Assembly: GCF_008639165.1 (NCBI RefSeq)
Contig: NZ_CP029197.1
Span: 7,878,001-7,942,000, forward strand
Length of the DNA stretch: 64,000 nucleotides
DNA from: Streptomyces venezuelae ATCC 10712
GTDB taxonomy: Bacteria; Actinomycetota; Actinomycetes; Streptomycetales; Streptomycetaceae
Direction: 5' to 3'
Shown: piece by piece, positions 34,534 through 42,555 of the stretch
Layout: the number at the start of each line of letters is the position of its first letter
Numbering within the stretch: the first letter of the stretch is position 1
The notes under the pieces: generated by a model
What the model saw: the letters and a program-made list of their open reading frames with translations, nothing else
Told to the model about the DNA's origin: nothing
The model's database searches: none
Program-made: the position numbers and the translations under genes

Positions 34534-36057
34534 TCAGTAGGCCCCCTGCCCATAGAGCACCGCACGCAGCGTCTTCCACAGGATCACCGCGTCCAGCGCG
34601 AGCGACCAGTCCTCCACGTACCGCAGGTCGAGCCGGACGGCCTCCTCCCACGGCAGGTCGCTGCGTCCGCTGATCTGCCACAACCCGGTGAGCCCGGGCT
34701 TGACGAGCAGCCGCCGCCGGATGTCGGGGCCGTACGCGGCGGACTCCTCCGGCAGCGGAGGCCGCGGGCCGACCAGCGACATCGAGCCGGTGAGCACGTT
34801 GAACAGCTGCGGCAGCTCGTCGAGCGAGTACCGGCGCAGCACCGTGCCGACCCGGGTCACCCGCGGGTCCCGGCGGAGCTTGAACAGCAGTCCGGCGCCC
34901 TCGTTGCGGTCGGCCAGCGCGGCCCGCGCCGCGTCGGCCCCGACGACCATCGTGCGGAACTTGAAGATGGTGAACTCGCGGCCGTCCTTGCCGACCCGGC
35001 GCTGGCGGTAGACCGCCCCGCCCCGGCTGTCCGCCACCACGAGCAGCGCGACGAGGACCATCAGCGGCGCGAACAGCACCAGCAGCACCGCCGCGCCCAG
35101 CCGGTCGACGACCTCCTTGACCGCCCGGTGTGCGCCGGTGAAGGTCGGCATGCTGACCCGCAGCAGCGGTATCCCGAGCACCGCGTCGACGTGCAGCCGC
35201 GGTCCTGCCACCTCCATGAGCACCGGGGCCACGACCATCTCGGCATCGCTGCCTTCGAGGTTCCAGGCCAGCCGCTGCAGCCGGTCCGGTGACCAGTGCG
35301 GGTCCGGGGTGACCGCGACGACCCGGTAGCCGTGGTGCCGGACATGGCCCGCGACGTCGGCCAGCCGGCCGACGACCGGCACGCCGTCCACGTGGTCCTC
35401 GCCGAGCCCGGGACTGTCCGCCGTGCACACCGCCTCCACCCGCCAGCCGAGGTGCGGGAACTTGCGGGTGCGGGTGATCAGGTCGCGCACGGTGGCCGGG
35501 CTCCCGGCGGCGAGCACCGGGCGCAGACACCGCCCCTCTTTGCGCTGCTTGTGCAGCCAGAGCCGGAGCAGATACCGCTCGGTCATCGTGACGAGCGCGA
35601 TCACCGGTATCGCGACGAAGATCCACAGTTTGATGTTGCGCGAGGTGAGGGCGATCCCGACCAGCGCCAGGACCACCGCCGCCGTGCACAGGGACCGGCC
35701 GAGCCGGCGGAACTCCTCGGCGCCCTGGCCGAGTACGGCCGGGGACCACGCTCGGCTCACCGCGAGCGCGGCGAGCACCAGGAGCTCGGTGGCGAAGGCG
35801 AGGATCCGCCACTTCTCGTGCCAGTTGGCCGCGTCCCGGCCGCCGAAGAAGCCGCCTATGGCCGCCACGACGAAGGCGGTGGCCACGGTGTCGCTGGTGA
35901 TCACGGCACGGCGGTAGCGCTGCTCCCAGTCGATGGTCGTCCGGCCGAACGCCCCGTTCTCCAGGCGCCCGCGCGCCGATGGAAACGGGCTGACTAACTC
36001 CCCCTGTTGCACGGACCCCCCCAGGGCCTCAGTGGGCTCGACGTGTTGGCTCCACAC
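34534..36057 (-). CDS. Polyprenyl-phosphate sugar-1-phosphate transferase (initiating enzyme of polysaccharide synthesis)
   Basis: 507 residues from a GTG with GGGGGAGG upstream. The first 330 residues hold four or five membrane helices and a CoA-binding-like Rossmann domain, the architecture of WbaP/CpsE enzymes. The catalytic bacterial sugar transferase domain (about 320-507) has VYRQRRVGKDGREFTIFKF, SLDELPQLFNVL, MSLVGPRPPL and KPGLTGLWQISGR, which include the DE and PRP motifs. It transfers a sugar-phosphate to undecaprenyl phosphate and starts the repeat unit. It is the first gene of the operon, and its upstream region carries a threefold leader repeat. A 73-base gap separates it from the dehydrogenase gene. 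Confidence 0.88.
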   Translation of the reverse strand: MWSQHVEPTEALGGSVQQGELVSPFPSARGRLENGAFGRTTIDWEQRYRRAVITSDTVATAFVVAAIGGFFGGRDAANWHEKWRILAFATELLVLAALAVSRAWSPAVLGQGAEEFRRLGRSLCTAAVVLALVGIALTSRNIKLWIFVAIPVIALVTMTERYLLRLWLHKQRKEGRCLRPVLAAGSPATVRDLITRTRKFPHLGWRVEAVCTADSPGLGEDHVDGVPVVGRLADVAGHVRHHGYRVVAVTPDPHWSPDRLQRLAWNLEGSDAEMVVAPVLMEVAGPRLHVDAVLGIPLLRVSMPTFTGAHRAVKEVVDRLGAAVLLVLFAPLMVLVALLVVADSRGGAVYRQRRVGKDGREFTIFKFRTMVVGADAARAALADRNEGAGLLFKLRRDPRVTRVGTVLRRYSLDELPQLFNVLTGSMSLVGPRPPLPEESAAYGPDIRRRLLVKPGLTGLWQISGRSDLPWEEAVRLDLRYVEDWSLALDAVILWKTLRAVLYGQGAY

Positions 36058-36058
36058 G

Positions 36059-36168
36059 GTTCCTCCCCCCGGGGAGCCCCCGCCCCCCGCGCCGCTCCTC
36101 CCCTCGGGAGGCCCCCGCCTCCCGCGCCGCGCTGTTCCTCGCTCAGGGAGCCCCCGCTCACCCCGCGA
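36059..36168 (-). promoter_or_regulatory. Threefold leader repeat upstream of the polysaccharide operon
   Basis: Three consecutive GC-rich units (36059-36095, 36096-36130 and 36131-36168) share on the minus strand the order CGGGGGC-TCCC-(loop)-GGGAGGA-(A/G)C-GCGC. Each contains a small hairpin and an SD-like GAGGA. The unit nearest the gene supplies the real ribosome-binding site of the sugar transferase GTG. Repeated hairpins and decoy SD sequences could affect translation or transcript stability. Confidence 0.6.
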
Positions 36169-36499
36169 TGACGTACCGGTTGTTGCGGCGCTCCATACCT
36201 GACCGAAAGATCATGGTTTGTCGCCTGGTGTCCGAGCTGTGAAGCATGGTCAATCTAGAGCATCGGGGCCCGCCTGAAGAGGGGATGTATGCAATTTGTG
36301 CTGAACGTTTGAAGGCGGCTCCACGGGCCGTCGACCGACCGGGACCGTCGTGCCGCCGGGCATGTGCCGCGTGACCTGTGACGACGGTGTTTCCAGGCGT
36401 CGAGAAAGCCCGTGAGACGGCGTCGTTCCGACACCCGGGGAAGGTCAGGCTTGGCTTGTTCTTTAGCCTCGCGCGCCGGAGGCGCGCGCCGCTCACACC
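36169..36499. promoter_or_regulatory. Likely promoter/leader region of the polysaccharide operon
   Basis: About 330 bases with no convincing gene. The segment 36171-36330 is visibly richer in A and T than the rest of the window, as Streptomyces promoter regions often are. A minus-strand TTGACC at 36253-36248 could be a -35 element, but no matching -10 lies at the right spacing. Short open frames here have no good start or codon pattern and I do not call them. Confidence 0.4.
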
Positions 36500-36530
36500 A
36501 CCAACGCCCCGGCTGTCGGGGGGCGTTGGT
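36500..36530. terminator. Hairpin with 11-bp perfect stem, downstream of the lipoprotein gene
   Basis: Arms 36500-36510 and 36520-36530 are exact complements around a 9-base loop. Together with the second hairpin 10 bases away it forms a tandem terminator region after the lipoprotein stop. It lies about 440 bases upstream of the polysaccharide operon start. Confidence 0.6.
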
Positions 36531-36540
36531 ATACGGAACA

Positions 36541-36570
36541 GGGGGAGGTACGGCTAACCGTACCTCCCCC
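36541..36570 (-). terminator. Strong hairpin terminator of the lipoprotein gene
   Basis: A perfect 13-bp inverted repeat (36541-36553 and 36558-36570) with a CTAA loop begins 20 bases after the TAA stop of the lipoprotein gene. It is the strongest hairpin I found by eye in the window. It probably insulates the polysaccharide operon from upstream transcription. Confidence 0.75.
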
Positions 36571-36590
36571 CGCACTCCCGGTGGTTCCGG

Positions 36591-37763
36591 TTACGCGGCG
36601 CCCTCCGCGAGCTCGTCCTCCTCGAAGGACGCGTCCTGCGCCATGCCGCCGAGGAAGCCCTGCATCAGCTCGTCCAGGTGCAGTTCGGTCGCTCCGGCCG
36701 GGGCCGTGGGCCGGGTGCCCGCGCTCATCTTGAGGGCAAGACCGAACTTCTTGACCTTCGCGCTCTCCGCGAGCTTGGCGAGGTCGACGTACACCTCGGT
36801 CAGCTCACCGTTCTTGAGCGTGAAGTCGGCCGACACGTCGGTCTCGGGGGCGTCCTTGAGGTCCTCGTCCGACGGCAGGTCCATGCCCGGCGGCAGGTCC
36901 TTGGTGAGCGGACGGATCTCACCGAACAGCTCCGTGATCAGCGAGCGGAACGGCGCCGTGGCGGTGATGTGCTCGGTGCCGTCCTCGCCCCCGGCCGTCT
37001 TGAACTCGACCTTGCGGGCGATGACCCCGCGCAGCGCGTCCAGAAGCTTCTTCTGCGTCTTGGCGTCCAGCGTGGGCTCGGGCGACGGCGCGGCGGCGCC
37101 GGGCTCCTGCCCCAGCCCCTGGCCGGCCTTCTCCATCTCCTCGGTGCTGAACTTCACCCACTCGCCGTCCAGCATCTTCTTGAGGCCCTTGGCCTCCGGC
37201 GGCAACTGGTCGGCGGGCGGCATCGGCATGCCGATCGCCTTGCTGAGGGCCTGGACGTCGGAGCGGATGTACGTGTAGTCGCCGACGACCCGGTACTCGG
37301 CGAGGTCGCCGTCGGTGGTGCTGACCTTCATGGCCATGCCGAGGAAGTCCTTCTCCTCGGAGTCCACGATCGGCTTGCCCGACTCGACCGTCACGCTGAT
37401 CTTCGCGTTGCTGAGGAGCTTCGCCGCCTCGTCGGGGATCTCCTCACCGGGCTCCGGGTCCGACTCGGCGTCCAGCTGCTTGAGGGTCGCGGCGTCGACG
37501 TCCAGGTCCAGCTCGAACGAGAGCGACTTCTCCTTGCCCAGCTTCTCGAAGGCCTGGTCCAGCTTCTTTCCCGCGGACACCTGCTCCACCGTGCCGCAGG
37601 CGGCCGAGCCGGCGAGGACGGCACCGACGACGGCGGTGGCGGCGAGGGTCTTGCGTATGGCGGTGATGATGATCTCCTTGTGTGTACGGTCACCGGCGTG
37701 ACCGATCAGGAGACCACCGAGGGTCCCGCATGGTTGCCCTGCCGCCCCCGACGAATTCGTCAC
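36591..37763 (-). CDS. Secreted lipoprotein, possibly LppX/LprG-like
   Basis: 390 residues if the GTG at 37763 is used, but that GTG overlaps its own GGGAGG and gives 31 odd residues before the signal peptide. A good SD, AAGGAG (37679-37674), stands six bases before an ATC at 37667, and the signal peptide (IRKTLAATAVVGAVLAGSAAC) starts directly there. No ATG, GTG or TTG is available at that place, so either a rare AUC start is used or the long form is real. After the Cys the protein is a 330-residue soluble domain with VEFKTAGGEDGTEHI and YTYIRSDV segments, reminiscent of mycobacterial lipid-binding lipoproteins. No catalytic motif is seen. A hairpin terminator follows. Confidence 0.7.
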   Translation of the reverse strand: MTNSSGAAGQPCGTLGGLLIGHAGDRTHKEIIITAIRKTLAATAVVGAVLAGSAACGTVEQVSAGKKLDQAFEKLGKEKSLSFELDLDVDAATLKQLDAESDPEPGEEIPDEAAKLLSNAKISVTVESGKPIVDSEEKDFLGMAMKVSTTDGDLAEYRVVGDYTYIRSDVQALSKAIGMPMPPADQLPPEAKGLKKMLDGEWVKFSTEEMEKAGQGLGQEPGAAAPSPEPTLDAKTQKKLLDALRGVIARKVEFKTAGGEDGTEHITATAPFRSLITELFGEIRPLTKDLPPGMDLPSDEDLKDAPETDVSADFTLKNGELTEVYVDLAKLAESAKVKKFGLALKMSAGTRPTAPAGATELHLDELMQGFLGGMAQDASFEEDELAEGAA

Positions 37764-37790
37764 CTCCCGCAGGGCCCGCCGCTGCCGGTC

Positions 37791-38363
37791 CTACGGCGTG
37801 AGCCAGCCGCGCAGCACTCTGCTCACGGCGGGCATGGCCACGTACGTCATGAGCACGTTGAACACGCAGGCGATGACCGCGCTGCTCAGCAGAAGGGGGA
37901 GTCCGGTCAGCCGTGGTACGAGGAAGAGGCTGCCCAGGACCGAGATCGGGTAGATCGCCAGGGTCGCGCTGATCGCCATCTTCCACCGGGGCGGTGCGGG
38001 CCGCGTCGAGCCCGGCTTGGCGAACCAGGTCTCCATGCCGGTCAGCGTGCGGCGGGCGATCTCCGTGTGGTGGTGCCCTTCGCAGCCGGCGAACCAGGCT
38101 GCCCGCTCGGGGGACTCCTGCCAGGCCCGGCACGCCGCCTCGTCCCGGAAGCGGTGGACGAGGAACCAGGGCGCGTCACCGCCTGAGGAACGGAAGAGTC
38201 CGTATCCGAGGTGTCCGGGGAAGGCGGCCGCGCTCTCCAGGATGCCCCTGGCCCACCGCTCGAAGGCGGCTTCGTAGCCGGGCTCCACCCGACGGGCTAT
38301 CAGGAGCGTCACCTCGCCCGTGTCGGCGGGGACGGTGGTGTGCTCAAGGCTGACCGCGGTCAC
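37791..38363 (-). CDS. Antibiotic-biosynthesis-monooxygenase-domain protein with C-terminal membrane helices
   Basis: 190 residues from a GTG that has GGAG five bases upstream. The first 100 residues are an ABM-type ferredoxin-like domain (VTLLIARRVEPGYEAAFERWARGIL, WFLVHRFRDEAACRAWQESPERAAWF). The His-rich GCEGHHHTEIA follows. Two membrane helices (about 130-150 and 158-180) close the protein. ABM domains with C-terminal helices are common, and most have no known substrate. They may bind haem or quinones or simply act as small-molecule sensors. It precedes the lipoprotein gene by 27 bases, so the two could be cotranscribed. Confidence 0.7.
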   Translation of the reverse strand: MTAVSLEHTTVPADTGEVTLLIARRVEPGYEAAFERWARGILESAAAFPGHLGYGLFRSSGGDAPWFLVHRFRDEAACRAWQESPERAAWFAGCEGHHHTEIARRTLTGMETWFAKPGSTRPAPPRWKMAISATLAIYPISVLGSLFLVPRLTGLPLLLSSAVIACVFNVLMTYVAMPAVSRVLRGWLTP

Positions 38364-38480
38364 AGGAACTCCAGATGATCTCACCGCGCCCGGCCGTACT
38401 CTACGCGCTGCCGGCCGCGGGCGGCGTGCTGCGCGTGCCACCGCCTTCGTCCCGGGTCGCCGCGCGGGTGACGGGAGCGG

Positions 38481-38556
38481 TCACGATGAGTCAACTCGGT
38501 GACGGTCGGTCAGCGCGGTGACGGTGAGTCAACCCGATGACGGTGAGTCAGCACGG
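38481..38556 (+). repeat. Four tandem copies of a 19-bp repeat
   Basis: Units start at 38481, 38500, 38519 and 38538 and share the core TGACGGTGAGTCA. The array lies in the 506-bp gap between the monooxygenase-domain gene and the metalloprotease gene, which diverge, so it can affect either promoter. The near-symmetrical GTGAGTCA core could bind a regulator in a helical series, although 19 bp is not a multiple of one DNA turn. Confidence 0.8.
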
Positions 38557-38662
38557 TGGCCGGACGGCGAAGCCCGCGCCCGCCCGGTCGTGTGGTCGAC
38601 CCGCGTGACACGTGCCTAAGCTGGTCAGGGGGACGCGGCCGCAGGCGACGGGAGCAGGAGCC

Positions 38663-38749
38663 ATGGGCGGCAGGCAGAACCACATCACCTTCGCGACGCC
38701 CACCGCGGCCTCGCCCTTCCGGGCCCTCGGTCCCGCGGAGGCCCCTTGA
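38663..38749 (+). CDS. Possible 28-residue leader peptide upstream of the metalloprotease gene
   Basis: An ATG at 38663 follows GGAG and AGGAG and opens a 28-codon frame ending in TGA at 38747-38749. A TAAGCT at 38617-38622 could be a -10 element, placing the transcript start just before it. No homology is evident and the frame is short, so it may be chance. If translated it would lie about 120 bases ahead of the metalloprotease start. The rest of this 506-bp gap holds the 19-bp repeat array and no other gene. Confidence 0.2.
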   Translation: MGGRQNHITFATPTAASPFRALGPAEAP

Positions 38750-38869
38750 CGAACCCCACCACCCTCGGCGCCGCCCCGGCCGGCCGACGGCCGTGCCCGT
38801 CGACGGAGCCAGGCACCGAGGGGTGGGCTGCCGCGGGGGAACGGATCCAGGTGCGCAGAGGAGCACGTC

Positions 38870-41650
38870 ATGGGCCGGAACGAGGAACGCAGGCACAGGA
38901 ACGACCCGGGCCCGCTGCCCGGCGTGCCGCTGAAGCTGACGTCCGGGGTCGGTGAGCACCGGGGCGCCGACGGCGTCCTGCGCCGGTACTTGGATCCCGG
39001 TGCGACGCTCTTCCGCGCGCCGACCGCCCGCAGGGCCGTCAACACCTTCGTACGGGAGCGGGCGGGGGACCTCGGGACGGAGGGCACGGACCTCCGCGAG
39101 GTCGCCAAGGAGGAGCACACGTCGACGCTCCATGTCCGTTACCAGCAGTATCACCAGGACGTCCCGATCCTCGGGGCCACGCTCCAGATGGTGGCCGACA
39201 CCGGGCAGGCGGCCGTCGTCCAGGTCGAGAACGCGACGGAGCCGGACGTCTCCGACGCCCCCGACGTGACCGAGGCCCAGGCCCCCGACGTCGTCGAGAA
39301 GGCGGCGCTCGCCCCCTTCCAGAAGGGGTACGAGTCGGCTGCGGTGGTGCGTGACACCCTCGGCTACCTGCGGGACACGTCGAGGCCCCCGCTGCCGGCG
39401 GCGGACCGCCCCACCGCCTCGGTCGCGCTCCTGAAGACGGGGAAGCGCCGACCGGACGGCAAGCTGCACCTCGTCCACGACCTCGTCGTCGAGACCTCGG
39501 GGCCCTTCGAGCACTTCCGTGTCGTCGTCGACGCCGTCGGCGGCAACCTGCTCTGGATCGAGACCGCGGGGAGGTACGTGACGGCGACGCTCAACGTCTA
39601 TCTGCCCGACCCTGTGACCGACTCCGGCCTCGGTACGCTGAGTTCCCTGTCGACCAACGACGAACTGAAGGCGCTGGCCCACGAGGTCCAGACGGACGTC
39701 TCGCCCGCCGACGGCAACGGGAAGTTCCACCTCGCGGGTCCCATGTGCCGCTGCGTCGACTGGGACGAGTCGGGGTTCGCCCAGCCGGAGTCGGCCTCGC
39801 CGCCCCGCTTCGTCTTCGAGAGCCATCGCGCGAACCTCGGGTTCCTCAGCGCGAACGCGTACTACTGGGTCGACTCCTTCGCCAACTACCTCAAGAAGCT
39901 CGGCAATCCACAGCTCAACGAACGCATGGTCGCGGTCGACGTGGACCCGCAGGGAGCCCCGACCATCGACCGGAGCGAGTGGATCGGCACCACGGATCCG
40001 CCGCGAATGCGCTTCGACATGAAGCACGTGCCCGGGGCCGCCGACCTCGGCATCATCGTGCACGAATACACGCACGGAGTCATCCAGTGGCTGCGGCCGG
40101 GCGCGACGGCCCCCCTGGAGTACGAGCACAGCATCTGTGACGTCATGGCCGGCATCTACCGGGACCTGTTCAACCGCGAGGGACACCGGCGGACCGAGAC
40201 GTTCCCCTTCGACAACAACGCACAGGAGGCGTGGAGCCAGGACCGGCGGCTCGACCTGACCCAGCGCTTCGACGATCCCGACTTCGACACCTTCCCGCCC
40301 GACCGGCGCACCTCCATGCTGGCCTCGGCGCTGTGGCAGTGCTACCTCGGCATGGGCGGGGCGTCGAAGAACCAGCCGGTACGGCAGAAGGCCGCCGACA
40401 AGTTGATCAAGGTGCTGCTCGCGATGGTGCCGCGCCTGGCGGCGGACACCCCGAAGAGCAAGGACAACGCCGTCCACCTGGCCAACATCTGCATCGCCGC
40501 GGACACCGAGGTCCACGGCGGTCTGCACAAGAACGTGATGCGTGGCGCCTTCGTCCGCCAGGGCCTCTTGCCGAAGCCCAACATCGACGTGTTCATCGCG
40601 GACAGTGACAGGGACACGGGTGAGGAGCCCAGCGGCGAAGGGGACCCGTTCTGGACGTCGCCGGACATCTGGGTCCGCAACGAGCTGGAGGGTGACGATC
40701 CCGACGCGGGTCACCAAGAGCCGATCATGAATCAGGTGAACTACCTGTACGTGCGCGTGCGCAACCGCGGGACGGACGAGGCGCCGGCGGGCAGCTTCAC
40801 GGTCGAGACGCGCCGGTGCGACCCGGGCACCGGCATGACGTGGCCCGGCTCCTTCAAGCCCATCAGCGAGAAAATGACAATTCAACAACCGATCCCGGCG
40901 GGCGGGTCGGTGCGCGTCGGGCCCTTCCCTTGGACGCCGACCATCGCGGGGCACGAGTGCCTGATCGCGGTCGCGCACGGGGCGGACGACCCCGCCGTCA
41001 CCGCCACGTCGGGTGATCCGATCCCGCACGACAAGCTCGTCCGCTTCGACAACAACGTGGGCCAGCGGAACGTGTACCCCAAGCCGTCCATCCTCGGTGG
41101 TCAGACGAAGTTCCCGATGAAGCTCAACGGCGGGCCGGCGGCGACGGACGGCGCGTGGGAGCTGGACGCCACGGCCATGCCGCCGGACACCCAGATCACC
41201 ATCCGCACCCTGAGCCGCATCATCAAGCCCTCCACCCTCACCAACATCGAAGCGACGGAGGCCGGAGATGTCCGCACCACTCTGCAGATGAAGGGCGGGG
41301 ACTCGGCGCTCGTCGAAGGCTTCCGTCTCGACGCCAATGACGAGGTGTCCGCCGATGTCACCATCGACTTCTCCCACGAGGCCGTGCACATGAAGGCCTA
41401 CGACCTCGTCACCACCCAGCTCCAGGACCACGAGGTGGCCGGACGCCTGACCATCGAGATCACCGCGGTCAAGGACCTGTCCGAGTGGTTCTTCGGCAAC
41501 CGGAACACCCACGAGGTCCACATCCAGACCTGCCCCTACTGGGATCAGATCAGCGACCACAGCAAGGAGCCGTACCCGCGCATCGAACTGGCCCTGGCCC
41601 ACGGCTACAACGGGTGCGCGTACTGCCTCCCGCAGCACAACACCGGCTGA
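38870..41650 (+). CDS. Gluzincin metalloprotease (HEYTH) with propeptide-like N-terminus, CARDB-like and zinc-binding C-terminal regions
   Basis: 926 residues from an ATG with GAGGAG five bases upstream. There is no signal peptide. Residues about 60-250 resemble the propeptide of thermolysin/fungalysin proteases (TSTLHVRYQQYHQDVPILGATLQMV). The zinc motif HEYTH is at 398-402 with a likely third ligand near E419 (EHSICDV). A CARDB/Ig-like domain spans about 580-705 (LYVRVRNRGTDEAPAGSF), and a beta-rich domain follows. The last 45 residues form a Cys/His motif (H-x4-C and C-x2-C, ending GYNGCAYCLP). The gene is the first plus-strand gene before the phage-tail-like cluster, 79 bases ahead of it. 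Lacking a signal peptide, it may be a cytoplasmic enzyme, a particle-loaded cargo or a particle-maturation protease. Confidence 0.7.
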   Translation: MGRNEERRHRNDPGPLPGVPLKLTSGVGEHRGADGVLRRYLDPGATLFRAPTARRAVNTFVRERAGDLGTEGTDLREVAKEEHTSTLHVRYQQYHQDVPILGATLQMVADTGQAAVVQVENATEPDVSDAPDVTEAQAPDVVEKAALAPFQKGYESAAVVRDTLGYLRDTSRPPLPAADRPTASVALLKTGKRRPDGKLHLVHDLVVETSGPFEHFRVVVDAVGGNLLWIETAGRYVTATLNVYLPDPVTDSGLGTLSSLSTNDELKALAHEVQTDVSPADGNGKFHLAGPMCRCVDWDESGFAQPESASPPRFVFESHRANLGFLSANAYYWVDSFANYLKKLGNPQLNERMVAVDVDPQGAPTIDRSEWIGTTDPPRMRFDMKHVPGAADLGIIVHEYTHGVIQWLRPGATAPLEYEHSICDVMAGIYRDLFNREGHRRTETFPFDNNAQEAWSQDRRLDLTQRFDDPDFDTFPPDRRTSMLASALWQCYLGMGGASKNQPVRQKAADKLIKVLLAMVPRLAADTPKSKDNAVHLANICIAADTEVHGGLHKNVMRGAFVRQGLLPKPNIDVFIADSDRDTGEEPSGEGDPFWTSPDIWVRNELEGDDPDAGHQEPIMNQVNYLYVRVRNRGTDEAPAGSFTVETRRCDPGTGMTWPGSFKPISEKMTIQQPIPAGGSVRVGPFPWTPTIAGHECLIAVAHGADDPAVTATSGDPIPHDKLVRFDNNVGQRNVYPKPSILGGQTKFPMKLNGGPAATDGAWELDATAMPPDTQITIRTLSRIIKPSTLTNIEATEAGDVRTTLQMKGGDSALVEGFRLDANDEVSADVTIDFSHEAVHMKAYDLVTTQLQDHEVAGRLTIEITAVKDLSEWFFGNRNTHEVHIQTCPYWDQISDHSKEPYPRIELALAHGYNGCAYCLPQHNTG

Positions 41651-41729
41651 TTCCGCGCCGCGGCCGGGGGACTTCGGCCGACATGACCTGCTCAACTCCT
41701 CGACGTACGCTGAAGAAGGTGACAGCGAT

Positions 41730-42488
41730 ATGGCAGCGACGATCCCCTTTACGGACGGCCTGATGCTCCGGTACCTCCAACCGGGGAACGTGGAGGCGTT
41801 GCTGTCGCCCGGCGCCGACCCGGAGCGCAAGCGCCTGCGGTCGCTGCTCGTCTCCGTCTACGACCCCGCCCTGCTCGACATCAGATCGGTGGAGTCCGTC
41901 AAGGTCGACCACAAGGAGTTCCAGACCGCCGTCCACGCCACCCTCGCCGTCCACGGCTCGTGGGACAAGTCGATCCCCAGCACCGAACAGGCCCGGGCCA
42001 CCGTCGAGATACCGGCGACACCCCCGGTGCACTGGATCGACATGTCCCTGGACACGATGGTCTCGGTGAAGACGGCACCGGTCGGCGGCGCCCTCGCCTC
42101 CGTGGACGCGGACCCCTGGGTGGCGGCCGACGGCGCCGGGGCGCGGCCGGGCGAGTTCGAGCGGCCCTACCGACTCCAGTACGCCGACCCCCCTCCCTTC
42201 GAACCGACAGCGCCGGCCCGCAACCTCGCCCTGCGGGTGTCGACGCTCTTCTTCGACCGACTCGACCTCGCCGACGCGCTGCGCCGGCTCAGCGAGGCCA
42301 AACGGGCGGTCGACGCCGCGAGCCCGCAGTCCGAGGTCCACGACGGCGGCACCAGGCTCGCCTCCAGCGCGTGGCTGGCGGTCTTCCCCGCCCTCACGCC
42401 TGACGACCCGTCACAGACGACCGAGCAATTGGTCGGCGATCTGCTGGCGACCCAGGGATTCGTCGCCGCCTTCGAGGCGGCGCCCTGA
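41730..42488 (+). CDS. Hypothetical protein at the head of the tail-like cluster
   Basis: 252 residues, no signal peptide or membrane helix. The protein has a two-part layout: an N-terminal region with mixed strands (HATLAVHGSWDKSI) and a segment before the C-terminus with RNLALRVSTLFFDRLDLADALRRLSEAKRAV. I do not recognise a family. It sits directly ahead of the sheath gene, where contractile tails usually encode a tail terminator or neck protein, and where Afp-type particles may carry a capping protein. This place suggests such a role, but only by position. The ribosome-binding site is a modest AAGAAGG 11 bases from the ATG. Confidence 0.5.
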   Translation: MAATIPFTDGLMLRYLQPGNVEALLSPGADPERKRLRSLLVSVYDPALLDIRSVESVKVDHKEFQTAVHATLAVHGSWDKSIPSTEQARATVEIPATPPVHWIDMSLDTMVSVKTAPVGGALASVDADPWVAADGAGARPGEFERPYRLQYADPPPFEPTAPARNLALRVSTLFFDRLDLADALRRLSEAKRAVDAASPQSEVHDGGTRLASSAWLAVFPALTPDDPSQTTEQLVGDLLATQGFVAAFEAAP

Positions 42489-42555
42489 CCGCCCGGTGGG
42501 CACCGGCCGCGCCCCCTCCGAGGAGACCGGGCGCGCATACGGTGAGGAGCATTCG

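Noticed and set aside
36158..36496. 112-codon frame in the polysaccharide leader region
   Set aside because: The codon pattern is not Streptomyces-like, there is no good ribosome-binding site and it overlaps the likely promoter region.
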